Source of the DNA: JAWKWH01 sp041397625
GTDB taxonomy: Bacteria > Pseudomonadota > Alphaproteobacteria > Rhizobiales > Rhizobiaceae
NCBI GenBank assembly: GCA_041397625.1
Contig: JAWKWH010000002.1
Coordinates: 186,001-250,000 of the forward strand
Length of the DNA: 64,000 nt
Direction: 5' to 3'
The notes under the pieces were generated by a model that searched no databases, was not told where the DNA came from, and saw nothing but the letters and a program-made list of their open reading frames with translations. Positions 25,640 through 34,140 of this stretch are shown here, one piece after another (position 1 is the stretch's first letter; the number at the start of each line of letters is the position of its first letter). A program made the translations under genes and the position numbers.

Positions 25640-27016
25640 TTGAAGGTAATCATCTGCGGCGGCGGCCAGGTCGGCTACGGCATCGCCGAACGTCTATCAT
25701 CCGAGCAGATCGACGTGTCGGTGATCGACACATCGGCCGATCTGATCCGCAATATCCGCGACAATCTCGACGTCAGGGGTTTTATCGGCCACGGTGCGCA
25801 CCCGACCGTGCTGGAAGAGGCCGGCGCGCAGGAAGCCGACATGATCATCGCCGTCACGCTCTACGACGAGGTGAACATGGTCGCCTGTCAGGTGGCGCAT
25901 TCTCTGTTCAACGTGCCGACCAAGGTCGCCCGCGTCAGGGCGCAATCCTATCTGGCGGCGCACTACCGCGACCTGTTCTCGCGCGACCACATGCCGATCG
26001 ACGTGATCATCTCGCCGGAGCTGGAAGTGGGCGAACTGGTGCTCAGGCGCATCGCCATTCCCGGCGCGACCGACATTGTGCGGTTTGCCGACGAGAAGAT
26101 CGTGCTGGTCGCCATCGAGTGCCGCGACGAATGTCCGGTGATCAACACACCGCTGGCGCAGTTGAGCGAACTGTTCCCCGACCTGCCGTCGACGGTGGTC
26201 GGCGTCAACCGCAACGACAAGCTGTTCATCCCGCATTCCAACGACCAGCTCGTGGCGGGTGATCTGGCCTATGTGGTAACCGCGCGCGACCAGGTGCGGC
26301 GCACGCTCGGCCTGTTCGGCCACGAGGAGACCGAGGCGACGCGCATCGTGATTGCCGGCGGCGGCAATATCGGCCTCTACGCAGCCAAAGCACTGGAAGC
26401 CAAACAGGCGCGAACCAAGGTCAAGATCATCGAATACGATCGCGAACGGGCCGTTTCGGTTGCCGACCAGCTCCATCGCACGGTGGTGCTGCACGGCAGT
26501 TCGCTCGACCAGAAACTGCTGATGGAAGCCGATATCGCCGATGCCGACCTGATGATCGCGCTGACCAACAACGATCAGGTCAACATCTTGTCGAGCGTCA
26601 TGGCCAAACGGCTTGGCTGCAAGTCGAACCTGACGCTGATCAACGATCCGACCTATCACGACTTCACCAAGACGCTGGGTATCGACGCCTATATCAATCC
26701 GCGCTCGGTGACGATTTCGCGCGTGCTGCAGCATGTCAGGCGTGGCCGTATCCGCGCGGTGCATTCGGTGCACAAGGGCGATGCGGAGGTAATCGAGGCG
26801 GAGGCTCTGGAAACATCGCCGCTCGTCGGGCCGGAACTGCGCGATGTGGAGCTGCCGCCAGACATCCGTATCGGCGCCATCTACCGCGACGGCGAGGTGA
26901 TACGTCCGAGCGGCGGCGTCAGGATCAAGCCGAAGGACCGGGTGGTCATCTTCGCCCTGTCGAGCGTGGTCAAGCAGGTCGAGCAGCTGTTCCGGGTCAG
27001 CCTCGAGTTTTTCTAG
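25640..27016 (+). CDS. trkA: Trk potassium uptake system NAD-binding protein TrkA
   Basis: A 458-residue cytoplasmic gating subunit with two RCK repeats. The first nucleotide fold is KVIICGGGQVGYGIAERLSS and the second, after residue ~230, is RIVIAGGGNIGLYAAKALEA; each is followed by a TrkA-C domain. It binds nucleotides and controls the Trk potassium channel; the channel gene is not in the window. The start is TTG at 25640 with AGGGG upstream. It follows ntrX by 15 nt, and ntrYX-trkA is a conserved alphaproteobacterial order. Confidence 0.95.
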   Translation: MKVIICGGGQVGYGIAERLSSEQIDVSVIDTSADLIRNIRDNLDVRGFIGHGAHPTVLEEAGAQEADMIIAVTLYDEVNMVACQVAHSLFNVPTKVARVRAQSYLAAHYRDLFSRDHMPIDVIISPELEVGELVLRRIAIPGATDIVRFADEKIVLVAIECRDECPVINTPLAQLSELFPDLPSTVVGVNRNDKLFIPHSNDQLVAGDLAYVVTARDQVRRTLGLFGHEETEATRIVIAGGGNIGLYAAKALEAKQARTKVKIIEYDRERAVSVADQLHRTVVLHGSSLDQKLLMEADIADADLMIALTNNDQVNILSSVMAKRLGCKSNLTLINDPTYHDFTKTLGIDAYINPRSVTISRVLQHVRRGRIRAVHSVHKGDAEVIEAEALETSPLVGPELRDVELPPDIRIGAIYRDGEVIRPSGGVRIKPKDRVVIFALSSVVKQVEQLFRVSLEFF

Positions 27017-27041
27017 GAATCCAGGTCATGGAACGCTGAAT

Positions 27042-27905
27042 ATGTCGCGCGTCGCCTATGTCAACGGACGATACGTCGCGCACCGCGATGCGGCGGTGCA
27101 TATCGAGGATCGCGGCTACCAGTTCGCCGACGGCGTGTACGAGGTCTGCGAAATCGCCGACGGGCAGGTCATCGACATGACCGGCCATCTCGACCGGTTG
27201 GCGCGGTCGCTAAACGAACTCGCCATCGGCTGGCCGATGCATCGCTCTTCGCTGGAACGGGTGATGTTCGAGGTCATCCGCCGCAACCGGGTACGCAACG
27301 GACTGGTCTATCTGCAGGTGACGCGCGGTGTCGCGCCCCGCGACCACGTGTTTCCGAACCCGGTGGTGAAGCCGGCGCTGGTGATCACCGCAAAGTCGAC
27401 CGACCCCCAGGTGTTCGCCGCCAAGGCCAGGACCGGGCTGAAGGTGGTGACGACACCGGAGAGCCGCTGGAACCGCGTCGACATCAAGACGGTGGGGCTG
27501 CTGCCCAATGTGCTGGCGCGCCAGGCGGCGCGCGAACAGGGCGCACAGGAAGCCTGGTTCGTCGACCCCGACGGCTCCGTGAAGGAGGGGGCGGCGACGA
27601 ACGCCTGGATCGTCACCATGGACGGCGTGCTGGTAACGCGCCCGGCCGATCACGGAATTTTAAGGGGAATAACGCGGGCGACCACGATGAAGGTGGCCGA
27701 AGCTTTGAATATGCCGGTGGAGGAGCGCGCCTTCACCGTGGACGAGGCAAAGGCGGCAAGGGAAGCATTTGTGACCTCCGCCAGCTCCGTTGTGATGCCG
27801 GTCGTCGCGATCGACGGCCATGTGATCGCCAATGGAGAGCCCGGCACGATCGCCGGTCGGCTGCGCGCGGCGTTTTTTGACGTTGCGGAAAAACGCGAGG
27901 CCTGA
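27042..27905 (+). CDS. dat: D-amino-acid aminotransferase, fold-type IV
   Basis: A 287-residue PLP enzyme of the branched-chain/D-amino-acid aminotransferase fold. Visible are YVNGRYVAHRDAAVHIEDRGYQFADGVYE, the PLP lysine in DIKTVGLLPNVLARQAA, and EGAATNAWIV. It interconverts D-alanine or D-glutamate with their 2-oxo acids, helping supply or remove D-amino acids. Rhizobial copies between trkA and hfq carry this name. Branched-chain specificity cannot be excluded from sequence. Confidence 0.88.
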   Translation: MSRVAYVNGRYVAHRDAAVHIEDRGYQFADGVYEVCEIADGQVIDMTGHLDRLARSLNELAIGWPMHRSSLERVMFEVIRRNRVRNGLVYLQVTRGVAPRDHVFPNPVVKPALVITAKSTDPQVFAAKARTGLKVVTTPESRWNRVDIKTVGLLPNVLARQAAREQGAQEAWFVDPDGSVKEGAATNAWIVTMDGVLVTRPADHGILRGITRATTMKVAEALNMPVEERAFTVDEAKAAREAFVTSASSVVMPVVAIDGHVIANGEPGTIAGRLRAAFFDVAEKREA

Positions 27906-28041
27906 TAACGGCGTTCGCGCCCGCCCGAGACCGATTGACGCAGCGGCATTGGCAGCGACGGTCACCCGGTGCTAAACCAGCAAGCAAAGGGCATATCAAG
28001 CCAAACTTTTTTGTGTGTTGAAGTGGGGACTGGAAATACAA

Positions 28042-28290
28042 ATGGCGGAAAAATCACAAAACTTGCAGGACGTTTTTCTTAATTCCGTACGCAAGGCAAA
28101 AAACCCTCTGACGATCTTTCTCGTCAACGGCGTGAAACTTACAGGTGTGGTGACCTCGTTCGACAATTTTTGCGTGCTGCTGAGGCGCGACGGCCACTCG
28201 CAGCTCGTCTACAAGCATGCGATCTCGACGATCATGCCGAGCCAGCCGGTGCAGATGTTCGACAACGAGGATTCCGGCGGAGCCAACTGA
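28042..28290 (+). CDS. hfq: RNA chaperone Hfq
   Basis: An 82-residue Sm-fold protein. Sm1 is NLQDVFLNSVRKAKNPLTIFLVNGVKLTG and Sm2 contains the signature YKHAIST. It forms a hexameric ring that holds small RNAs and mRNAs together, which matters here because the window also carries a candidate small-RNA array at 60.2 kb. ATG 28042 gives the family start MAEKSQNLQ; upstream in-frame residues are not conserved. The hflX start codon follows its stop directly. Confidence 0.97.
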   Translation: MAEKSQNLQDVFLNSVRKAKNPLTIFLVNGVKLTGVVTSFDNFCVLLRRDGHSQLVYKHAISTIMPSQPVQMFDNEDSGGAN

Positions 28291-29682
28291 TTGACCGCGA
28301 AACGTCCGGATACGACGGCGAAGCCCGCACAAAACGGCGGGCAGCCGGCAAGCCGGGCCGAACAACGCCGACCCCGGGCGGCGGTCATCGTACCCGTCAT
28401 CAGCCAGACGAAATCGACAGGCGGCGCGCCCGAGCGCTCGGGCGGGCTTGCACGCGCGCCGGATGCGCGCCTGGACGAGGCGAGGGGACTTGCGGCAGCG
28501 ATCGACCTGGATATCGTCCATAACGGGCTGGTGCCGGTTTCAAAGCCACAGCCGGCGACGCTGATCGGCTCCGGCAAGATCGGCGAACTGGCGGAAATCG
28601 TCATGGACGAGCAGATCGAGGTGGTCGTCGTCGACCATCCGCTGACGCCGGTGCAGCAACGCAACCTGGAAAAGGCGCTCGACGCCAAGGTGCTCGACCG
28701 CACCGGCCTCATCCTGGAAATCTTCGGCGAACGGGCGCGCACCAAAGAAGGCGTGCTGCAGGTCGAGCTGGCGCATCTGAACTATCAGCGTGGCCGCCTG
28801 GTCAGAAGCTGGACCCACCTGGAACGCCAGCGCGGCGGCGCCGGTTTCCTCGGCGGTCCGGGCGAGACGCAGATCGAGGCCGACCGGCGGATCCTGCGCG
28901 ACAGGATCGTCCGCGTGAAACGCCAGTTGGAAACCGTGCGGCGCACGCGCGAACTGCACCGCGCCAAGCGCAAGAAGGTGCCGTATCCGGTGGTGGCGAT
29001 CGTCGGCTACACCAATGCCGGCAAATCGACCCTGTTCAACCGGCTGACCGGCGCCGAGGTGATGGCGAAAGACATGCTGTTCGCCACGCTGGACCCGACG
29101 CTCAGGCGGCTCAAGCTGCCGCACGGCACGACGGTGATCCTGTCGGACACGGTCGGTTTCATCTCCGACCTGCCGACGCATCTCGTCGCCGCCTTCCGGG
29201 CGACGCTGGAAGAGGTGGTGGAAGCCGATCTGGTGATCCATCTTCGCGACATGTCGGATCCGGATTTCGCCGCGCAGGCCGACGACGTGAACCGCATCCT
29301 CGCCGATCTCGGCATCGATGCGACCGACGAAGAGCGGGTGCTGGAAGTCTGGAACAAGGCCGACCTGGCGGCAGCGGGCGAGGCCGGACCGGCCCTGCCG
29401 CGTCGTAGCGGCGCCGGCGCGCCGATCACGATCTCGGCGCGGACCGGAGCGGGCATCGAGCGCCTCAAGGAGCGCATTGAGCGACTGATTTCCGGCGGGC
29501 TCGAAACGCTGACCGTGCGGCTCGAAGTGGGCGAGGCCGGCATGGCCGACTGGCTCTACCGCAACAGCGAGGTGACGGGCCGCGAGGATCGCGACGATGG
29601 CGGGCTAGACCTGCGCATCAGGGCGACGCAGGCGGTGCGCGGGTCGATCGAGAAGCGCCTGGGGCGGCGAGTGGCCGGGTAG
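28291..29682 (+). CDS. hflX: GTPase HflX
   Basis: A 463-residue ribosome-associated GTPase. It has an N-terminal HflX domain (~60-200, LNYQRGRLVRSWTHLERQRG, GGPGETQIEADRR) and a G domain with G1 GYTNAGKSTLFN, G3 DTVGF and G4 NKAD. It splits stalled or heat-damaged ribosomes and follows hfq in most proteobacteria. The start is TTG with no gap after the hfq stop, so hfq-hflX are coupled. The extra N-terminal ~50 residues before the conserved domain are typical of rhizobial HflX. Confidence 0.95.
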   Translation: MTAKRPDTTAKPAQNGGQPASRAEQRRPRAAVIVPVISQTKSTGGAPERSGGLARAPDARLDEARGLAAAIDLDIVHNGLVPVSKPQPATLIGSGKIGELAEIVMDEQIEVVVVDHPLTPVQQRNLEKALDAKVLDRTGLILEIFGERARTKEGVLQVELAHLNYQRGRLVRSWTHLERQRGGAGFLGGPGETQIEADRRILRDRIVRVKRQLETVRRTRELHRAKRKKVPYPVVAIVGYTNAGKSTLFNRLTGAEVMAKDMLFATLDPTLRRLKLPHGTTVILSDTVGFISDLPTHLVAAFRATLEEVVEADLVIHLRDMSDPDFAAQADDVNRILADLGIDATDEERVLEVWNKADLAAAGEAGPALPRRSGAGAPITISARTGAGIERLKERIERLISGGLETLTVRLEVGEAGMADWLYRNSEVTGREDRDDGGLDLRIRATQAVRGSIEKRLGRRVAG

Positions 29683-29699
29683 GGCGCCGGGCTGGTCCG

Positions 29700-30515
29700 T
29701 CACGCCTTCTTGGCGCGCTGCCAGAGCGCTTCCATCTCGTCGAGCGTGGCATCCTCCAGCGTGGTCCCGGCGGCGGCAAGGCCGTCCTCGACCTTGCCGA
29801 AGCGGCCGGTGAACTTGGCATTGGTGCCGGCAAGCGCCTGTTCGGCGTCAATGTCGAGATGGCGGCCGAGATTGACCAGCGCGAAGACGAGATCGCCGAG
29901 TTCTTCTTCCATGTGCGGCCGGTCGCCCGCCGCAATCGCCTGGCGCAGTTCGCCGATCTCCTCTTCGATCTTGTCGAGCACCGGTTCCGCCGCGCCCCAG
30001 TCGAAGCCGACGCGCGCCGCTTTCTGTTGCAGCTTCAGTGCCCGGGTCAGCGCGGGCAGGGCGCGTGGCACCCCGTCGAGATAATGCGGTTTTTCCTCAG
30101 TTACGCCCTTTGCGTCGCGACGCGCGGCGCGGTCGGCCCTTTCCGCCGCCTTGATCTTTTCCCACATGCCCTTGGCCATGCCGGCGCTACGGGCCTCCTC
30201 GTCGCCGAAGACATGCGGGTGGCGGCGGACCATCTTGGCCGTCACCGCCTCGACCACGTCGCCGAAGTCGAACGCGCGTTGCTCCTCGGCCATGCGGGCG
30301 TGATAGACGACCTGCAGCAGGAGATCGCCGAGTTCGTCGCGCAGATCGTCCAGATCGTCGCGCTCGATGGCATCAGCCACCTCGTAGGCCTCCTCGACCG
30401 TGTAGGGCGCGATCGAGGCGAAGTCCTGCTCGACATCCCACGGACAGCCGGTCTCGGGGTGGCGCAGCGCCGCCATGATCTCGATCAGCCGGGATATTTC
30501 CTTTGATGGTTGCAT
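29700..30515 (-). CDS. mazG: Nucleoside triphosphate pyrophosphohydrolase MazG
   Basis: A 271-residue tandem-repeat pyrophosphohydrolase that hydrolyses NTPs and lowers damaged nucleotides or ppGpp precursors. The first MazG domain is CPWDVEQDFASIAPYTVEEA with EAYEVADAIERDD and RDELGDLLLQVVYHA. The second holds EEEIGELRQAI and EEELGDLVFALVN, the metal-binding acidic pairs. ATG 30515 (MQPSKEISRL) has GGAA 8 nt upstream; the TTG at 30530 is the alternative. It converges on hflX with a 17-nt gap. Confidence 0.95.
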   Translation of the reverse strand: MQPSKEISRLIEIMAALRHPETGCPWDVEQDFASIAPYTVEEAYEVADAIERDDLDDLRDELGDLLLQVVYHARMAEEQRAFDFGDVVEAVTAKMVRRHPHVFGDEEARSAGMAKGMWEKIKAAERADRAARRDAKGVTEEKPHYLDGVPRALPALTRALKLQQKAARVGFDWGAAEPVLDKIEEEIGELRQAIAAGDRPHMEEELGDLVFALVNLGRHLDIDAEQALAGTNAKFTGRFGKVEDGLAAAGTTLEDATLDEMEALWQRAKKA

Positions 30516-30591
30516 GTCGGCGTTCCACAACTAAAGTAGGTGGCGGGTTTAGGCGCCGCCGGGTCGCGGCGACGGAGAGACGGGCGAGACG

Positions 30592-31206
30592 ATGAAATCA
30601 CGTGGTGCATTGACGATCCTCGTTGCCATCTGCCTTGCCATGGCGGCCGGCATCGCAGAGGCGCGGGTGATAATCAAGGAGAGCACCAAATATTACACCG
30701 TTTCGGGCAGGAACGGCGAACAGATCTACAACCAACTGAGGCGCAAGGGACCGCGCATCGGCGGGTCGAAGGGCCACTATGTCGCGACTGCCACCATCAG
30801 TTTCGCCATCAGGAACATCGACGCCTATGGATGGCGCGACCAGTGCGTCATCCGCAACATGGATGTGGTGCTGACCGTCGTATACCGGATCCCGAAATGG
30901 AATCGCCCAAAGGGTGCGAGCCGCGAGCTAACCCGCGCCTGGGAGGATTTTCTCTCCCATGTCTGGCGCCACGAGAAGCAGCATGTGGGCATCGCCAAGG
31001 ACACGGCATACGAATTGTGGCGGGCGCTGAAGGGGGTCAAGGGGACGAGAAGCAAGCAGTGCAAGGACATGCTCAAGCCGGCGGAGCGGCGCGCCAAGGC
31101 GATCTACAAACGGCACGGGCAAAAGCAGGACCGGTTCGACGCGAGTTCCTTTGGCGACGGCGGCCGCCAATTCCGCTACGACAGACGCCTGGTGCAGGTC
31201 AAATAG
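30592..31206 (+). CDS. Secreted DUF922 putative metalloprotease
   Basis: A 204-residue protein with an N-terminal signal peptide (GALTILVAICLAMAAGIAEA) and a DUF922 domain: YYTVSGRNGEQIYNQLRRKGP, then a zinc-protease-like HEKQH motif near residue 127 preceded by WEDFLSHVWR. The family is predicted to be zinc-dependent proteases, but no substrate is known. The protein is basic at the C-terminus. It stands alone, divergent from mazG and upstream of a zinc-ribbon gene on the same strand. Confidence 0.78.
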   Translation: MKSRGALTILVAICLAMAAGIAEARVIIKESTKYYTVSGRNGEQIYNQLRRKGPRIGGSKGHYVATATISFAIRNIDAYGWRDQCVIRNMDVVLTVVYRIPKWNRPKGASRELTRAWEDFLSHVWRHEKQHVGIAKDTAYELWRALKGVKGTRSKQCKDMLKPAERRAKAIYKRHGQKQDRFDASSFGDGGRQFRYDRRLVQVK

Positions 31207-31253
31207 GCCCGCTCCGGACAACGGTTTAGAAACCCGGTGGCGGAACCGATCAC

Positions 31254-31700
31254 ATGAACGACGAAACCAAAACGTCGCCCGATCACTTCTGTCCGGGCTG
31301 CGGCGTCAGGCTGCGTTTTGGCGCGCGCACGCCCTGGTATTTCTGCGGCGCCTGCACGAAGACGGCGACCGACGCGCGCGGCTGGCCGATCCGCTTCATC
31401 GGCATGGGTGCGGAATGGTGCTACGCCGACGGCTACGGGCCGGATGCCCACGACAACAAGGCAATCGGCGTGGCCTGCCTGATCAACGGTCGGCCGGTGA
31501 TCGTGCACGAGGCGCGTCAGGGCGGCGTGGTCGCCGAACCGGTCTTCCGCGAGCACGTAAAGCAGATCCAATATCTTGGCCAGTCAGCGCAGGAACATGC
31601 ATGGCTCGCGCGCGGGCTCGTCGATCTCACCAACGAACGAACGCTCGACCGGGTGATCGCCGAGCGGCTGGTGAAACCAGGCAGGGCGGTTCGGTATTAG
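31254..31700 (+). CDS. Unknown protein with an N-terminal zinc ribbon
   Basis: A 148-residue protein I do not recognise. It opens with four spaced cysteines (CPGCGVRLRFG then YFCGACTKT), a likely zinc ribbon, followed by ARGWPIRFIGMGAEWCYADG, a mixed alpha/beta core and a helical end (LARGLVDLTNERTLDRVIAE). No signal peptide or membrane segment is seen. Codon choice and GC match the neighbours, so it is probably a real gene. It follows the DUF922 gene by 47 nt and is followed by an unusual nested inverted repeat. Confidence 0.7.
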   Translation: MNDETKTSPDHFCPGCGVRLRFGARTPWYFCGACTKTATDARGWPIRFIGMGAEWCYADGYGPDAHDNKAIGVACLINGRPVIVHEARQGGVVAEPVFREHVKQIQYLGQSAQEHAWLARGLVDLTNERTLDRVIAERLVKPGRAVRY

Positions 31701-31704
31701 AGTG

Positions 31705-31818
31705 GTTTCAGGCGCGGCACCCGGCGGGAGATTTGCACATCCAAAGATCGCATAAGATAGATTATGGAACTATCTCGTATGGCAAACCGTTGACCGGTCC
31801 GGGTGCCGCGCCTGAAAC
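31705..31818. repeat. 114-nt nested inverted-repeat element
   Basis: 20-bp exact terminal inverted repeats (31705-31724 GTTTCAGGCGCGGCACCCGG and its complement 31799-31818) enclose further nested pairs: TTTGC with GCAAA, CATA with TATG, AGATAG with CTATCT. The whole element can fold into one long hairpin. The interior is AT-richer than its surroundings. It lies between two convergent genes, so it could be a bidirectional terminator, a small hairpin transposon remnant (MITE-like) or a small RNA. No target duplication was seen. Confidence 0.6.
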
Positions 31819-31823
31819 TGCTG

Positions 31824-32711
31824 TCAGTCCAGATGCTTGCCGATAAAGCTTCCGGTCGCCTGAATCAGCTCGTCCACCTGCTCGACGCCGGCAAAGGCGT
31901 TGAAGACATGATCCATCGGCCGCACGAACAGCTCTTCCTCGCCCGGATGGTAGTCGAGCAATATCTGGCCGGATTCGGGCTGCGGATACACGACGTCGTC
32001 ATTGGTGCCGACAGCGACGAACAGCGGTCCGTCATATCCGGCGATCTCGGCCACCGGATCGAGCGTGAACATGCTCTCGAAGAAGCCGGACTTGAGCTTG
32101 ATCTCGGCGCCCCACGGCAGCTTGATGTCGACCGGCTGGCCGCCGCTTGCCAATCCTTCCTTGACCTTGTCGGCGCCGAACAGCAACGTGATGGACGATG
32201 CCATGTTGACGCCGGGCGCCCACAGCGCCACGGCATCGAGATCGTGGCTGGTGCGCGCCGCAACCGCGGCGCCGACGGCGCCGCCCATGCTCCAGCCGAC
32301 AAGCGCAATGCGATCATTGTCGACGCGGCCGGTGCCGGTCAGGAAATCCAGCGCCGCGAGGCCGTCGGCCACATGGGCATCCAGCGTGGAGTCGGCGAAT
32401 TCGCCGTCGCTGTCGCCATTGAAGCGGTAATCGATGCGCAGACTGGCGATGCCCTGATCGGCCCACATGCGCGCCGCCCGCGCATAAATGCCTTCCTTGA
32501 CGGCCGGAACCTCAAGCTCGTTGCGGCTGCCGGTAAAGCCGTGCAGCAGCAGGATCGCCGGCGGATTGTCGACCCCGTCCGGCACGTTGAGCGTGCCGAC
32601 CACGGTCATGCCGTCGACCTTGAACGTCACATTCTCCTCGGCGGCTTGGGCCAGAACCGGCACGGCGGACAGCGCCATGGCAATGGTGAGAGTTTTGAGT
32701 GCGGCGTGCAT
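31824..32711 (-). CDS. Secreted alpha/beta hydrolase
   Basis: A 295-residue alpha/beta hydrolase with a signal peptide (TLTIAMALSAVPVLAQA) and mature start around AEENVTF. The oxyanion strand is ILLLHGFTGSRNE, the nucleophile serine lies in GWSMGG, the acid is probably in VGTNDDVV, and the catalytic histidine is in PMDHVFNAF. It resembles feruloyl-esterase/dienelactone-hydrolase-like enzymes, with location predicted as periplasm or outside. Substrate is not evident. Its ATG follows AAGGAAAGGAAA. A palindromic site lies ~100 nt upstream. Confidence 0.8.
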   Translation of the reverse strand: MHAALKTLTIAMALSAVPVLAQAAEENVTFKVDGMTVVGTLNVPDGVDNPPAILLLHGFTGSRNELEVPAVKEGIYARAARMWADQGIASLRIDYRFNGDSDGEFADSTLDAHVADGLAALDFLTGTGRVDNDRIALVGWSMGGAVGAAVAARTSHDLDAVALWAPGVNMASSITLLFGADKVKEGLASGGQPVDIKLPWGAEIKLKSGFFESMFTLDPVAEIAGYDGPLFVAVGTNDDVVYPQPESGQILLDYHPGEEELFVRPMDHVFNAFAGVEQVDELIQATGSFIGKHLD

Positions 32712-32808
32712 GAGAGTTTCCTTTCCTTGAGTTCAACCCTGCATCGAAGTATTTGATTAAAAACAATCTTCGGGATAGATGGTAGCCGAAATCGCAGCCG
32801 CCGATAAA

Positions 32809-32828
32809 GTCAATAATAGTCGATTGAC
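32809..32828. promoter_or_regulatory. Inverted repeat GTCAAT-N8-ATTGAC upstream of the hydrolase gene
   Basis: A perfect 6-bp palindrome pair in an AT-rich patch of the 133-nt gap between ybaK and the hydrolase gene, both on the minus strand. Read on the minus strand one arm contains a -35-like TTGACT. This suggests an operator controlling the hydrolase; the -10 position is unclear. Confidence 0.3.
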
Positions 32829-32844
32829 ACGGCCGTCGATGCGC

Positions 32845-33315
32845 CTATTCGACGACGTCCACGACGATGGCGCCGGCGGCGGCGATCAACAGTCCGGGCG
32901 CGGCCTCGAAGACGGCGTCGTGGGCGCCGGCGGCCGACCAGACACTGTCGAACGCCATCAGCCCTTCATCGGCGAATACCGGAACCGGATCGTCGTAGCC
33001 GATCGGCGAAACGCCGCCGATGGCAAACCCCGTCCGCTCGCGCACCAGCCGGACATCGGCACGCTGCAACGCTTCGCCGGCGGCGGCCGCGGCCTTGTCG
33101 AGATCGAGCCGCCTGGAACCGCGGACCAGGAACAGATAGAGGCTGCCGCTTTGCGCGCCCTGGAAGATCAGCGACTTGACGATCTGATCGACGGCGCAGC
33201 CGCACCGGGTCGCTGCCTCCTCGGCGGTTCGCGTCGATTCGCCCATGCGCCTGACCTCGATCCGAAGGCCCGCCGCCTCAGCATGCCGTTTAACGCGATT
33301 TATGCTTTTACTCAT
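32845..33315 (-). CDS. YbaK/EbsC-type aminoacyl-tRNA deacylase
   Basis: A 156-residue YbaK/INS-family editing domain: RTAEEAATRCGCAVDQIVKSLIF contains the conserved lysine, and GFAIGGVSPIGYDDPVPVFADE is the substrate-pocket GG..P block. Members hydrolyse mischarged tRNAs such as Cys-tRNA(Pro). It starts a minus-strand run and precedes a metallo-hydrolase gene by only 4 nt in the direction of transcription. The exact tRNA target cannot be read from the sequence. Confidence 0.88.
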   Translation of the reverse strand: MSKSINRVKRHAEAAGLRIEVRRMGESTRTAEEAATRCGCAVDQIVKSLIFQGAQSGSLYLFLVRGSRRLDLDKAAAAAGEALQRADVRLVRERTGFAIGGVSPIGYDDPVPVFADEGLMAFDSVWSAAGAHDAVFEAAPGLLIAAAGAIVVDVVE

Positions 33316-33319
33316 TTTT

Positions 33320-34138
33320 TCATAGGCTTATTTTTGTGGTCTCAAGTCGCATACCATCATAGGCCGGATCCACATGGTCCGGCGTCTCGGCCATTACGGC
33401 CGCATGGTCGAGCGGCGTGTGCATGTGGGTCAACACGGCGTGGCGCGGCGCGAGGCGCTCTATCCAGGCCAGCGCTTCCTCGAGCGACAGATGACTCGGA
33501 TGGCGGCGATATTGCAACGCGTCGATCACCAGGTGATCGAGATTTTGCAGTCGGACGGCGGTTTCCTCTGAAAAACCGCTGACATCGGGGCAATAGGCAA
33601 TGGCACCGATGCGGAAACCAAGCGAGATGATCTTGCCGTGGATCTGGGGTAGCGGAAGCAATTTGATAACGCCCCCTTCCCCATTGATTTCAATAGGTTC
33701 ACCGTGTTCGATGATGTGCGGATTCAATATCGGCGGATAGTCGCTTCCCGCCGGCGTGTGGAAACAGTAGCCGAAGGCTTCGTGGAGCCGCTCGAGCGTC
33801 GGCCGATCGGCGTGGATGTCGACGAGCCTGCGCGTCTGTAATGCGAATGTGCGCAGATCGTCGATGCCGTGAATGTGGTCGGCATGGGGATGGGTGTAGA
33901 CGACGCCATCGAGCGCGGTGACGCCGGCGGCCAGCATCTGCTCGCGAAAGTCGGGGCCGGTGTCGATGGCCACACGGGTAACGGCGCCGTCCCCGCCGAT
34001 CCTTTCCACCAGGGCGGCCGGCCTCAGCCTGCGGTTCTTAGGATTGGCCGGGTCGCAATTGCCCCAATCGCCGTTGATGCGCGGCACGCCAGGCGAGGAG
34101 CCGCAGCCGAGGATCGTCAGGCGAATGCGATCGGCCAT
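33320..34138 (-). CDS. MBL-fold metallo-hydrolase, PhnP-like
   Basis: A 272-residue metallo-beta-lactamase-fold hydrolase. It opens with LTILGCGSSPGVPRI and carries IDTGPDFREQM, the metal motif THPHADHIHGIDDLR and the distal LTHMHTPLDH. This matches the PhnP/cyclic-phosphodiesterase-like branch found after tatD in alphaproteobacteria. The ATG at 34138 was chosen because the open frame further upstream is a shadow of tatD. It starts 2 nt after the tatD stop, so the two are coupled. Confidence 0.88.
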   Translation of the reverse strand: MADRIRLTILGCGSSPGVPRINGDWGNCDPANPKNRRLRPAALVERIGGDGAVTRVAIDTGPDFREQMLAAGVTALDGVVYTHPHADHIHGIDDLRTFALQTRRLVDIHADRPTLERLHEAFGYCFHTPAGSDYPPILNPHIIEHGEPIEINGEGGVIKLLPLPQIHGKIISLGFRIGAIAYCPDVSGFSEETAVRLQNLDHLVIDALQYRRHPSHLSLEEALAWIERLAPRHAVLTHMHTPLDHAAVMAETPDHVDPAYDGMRLETTKISL

Positions 34139-34140
34139 GG

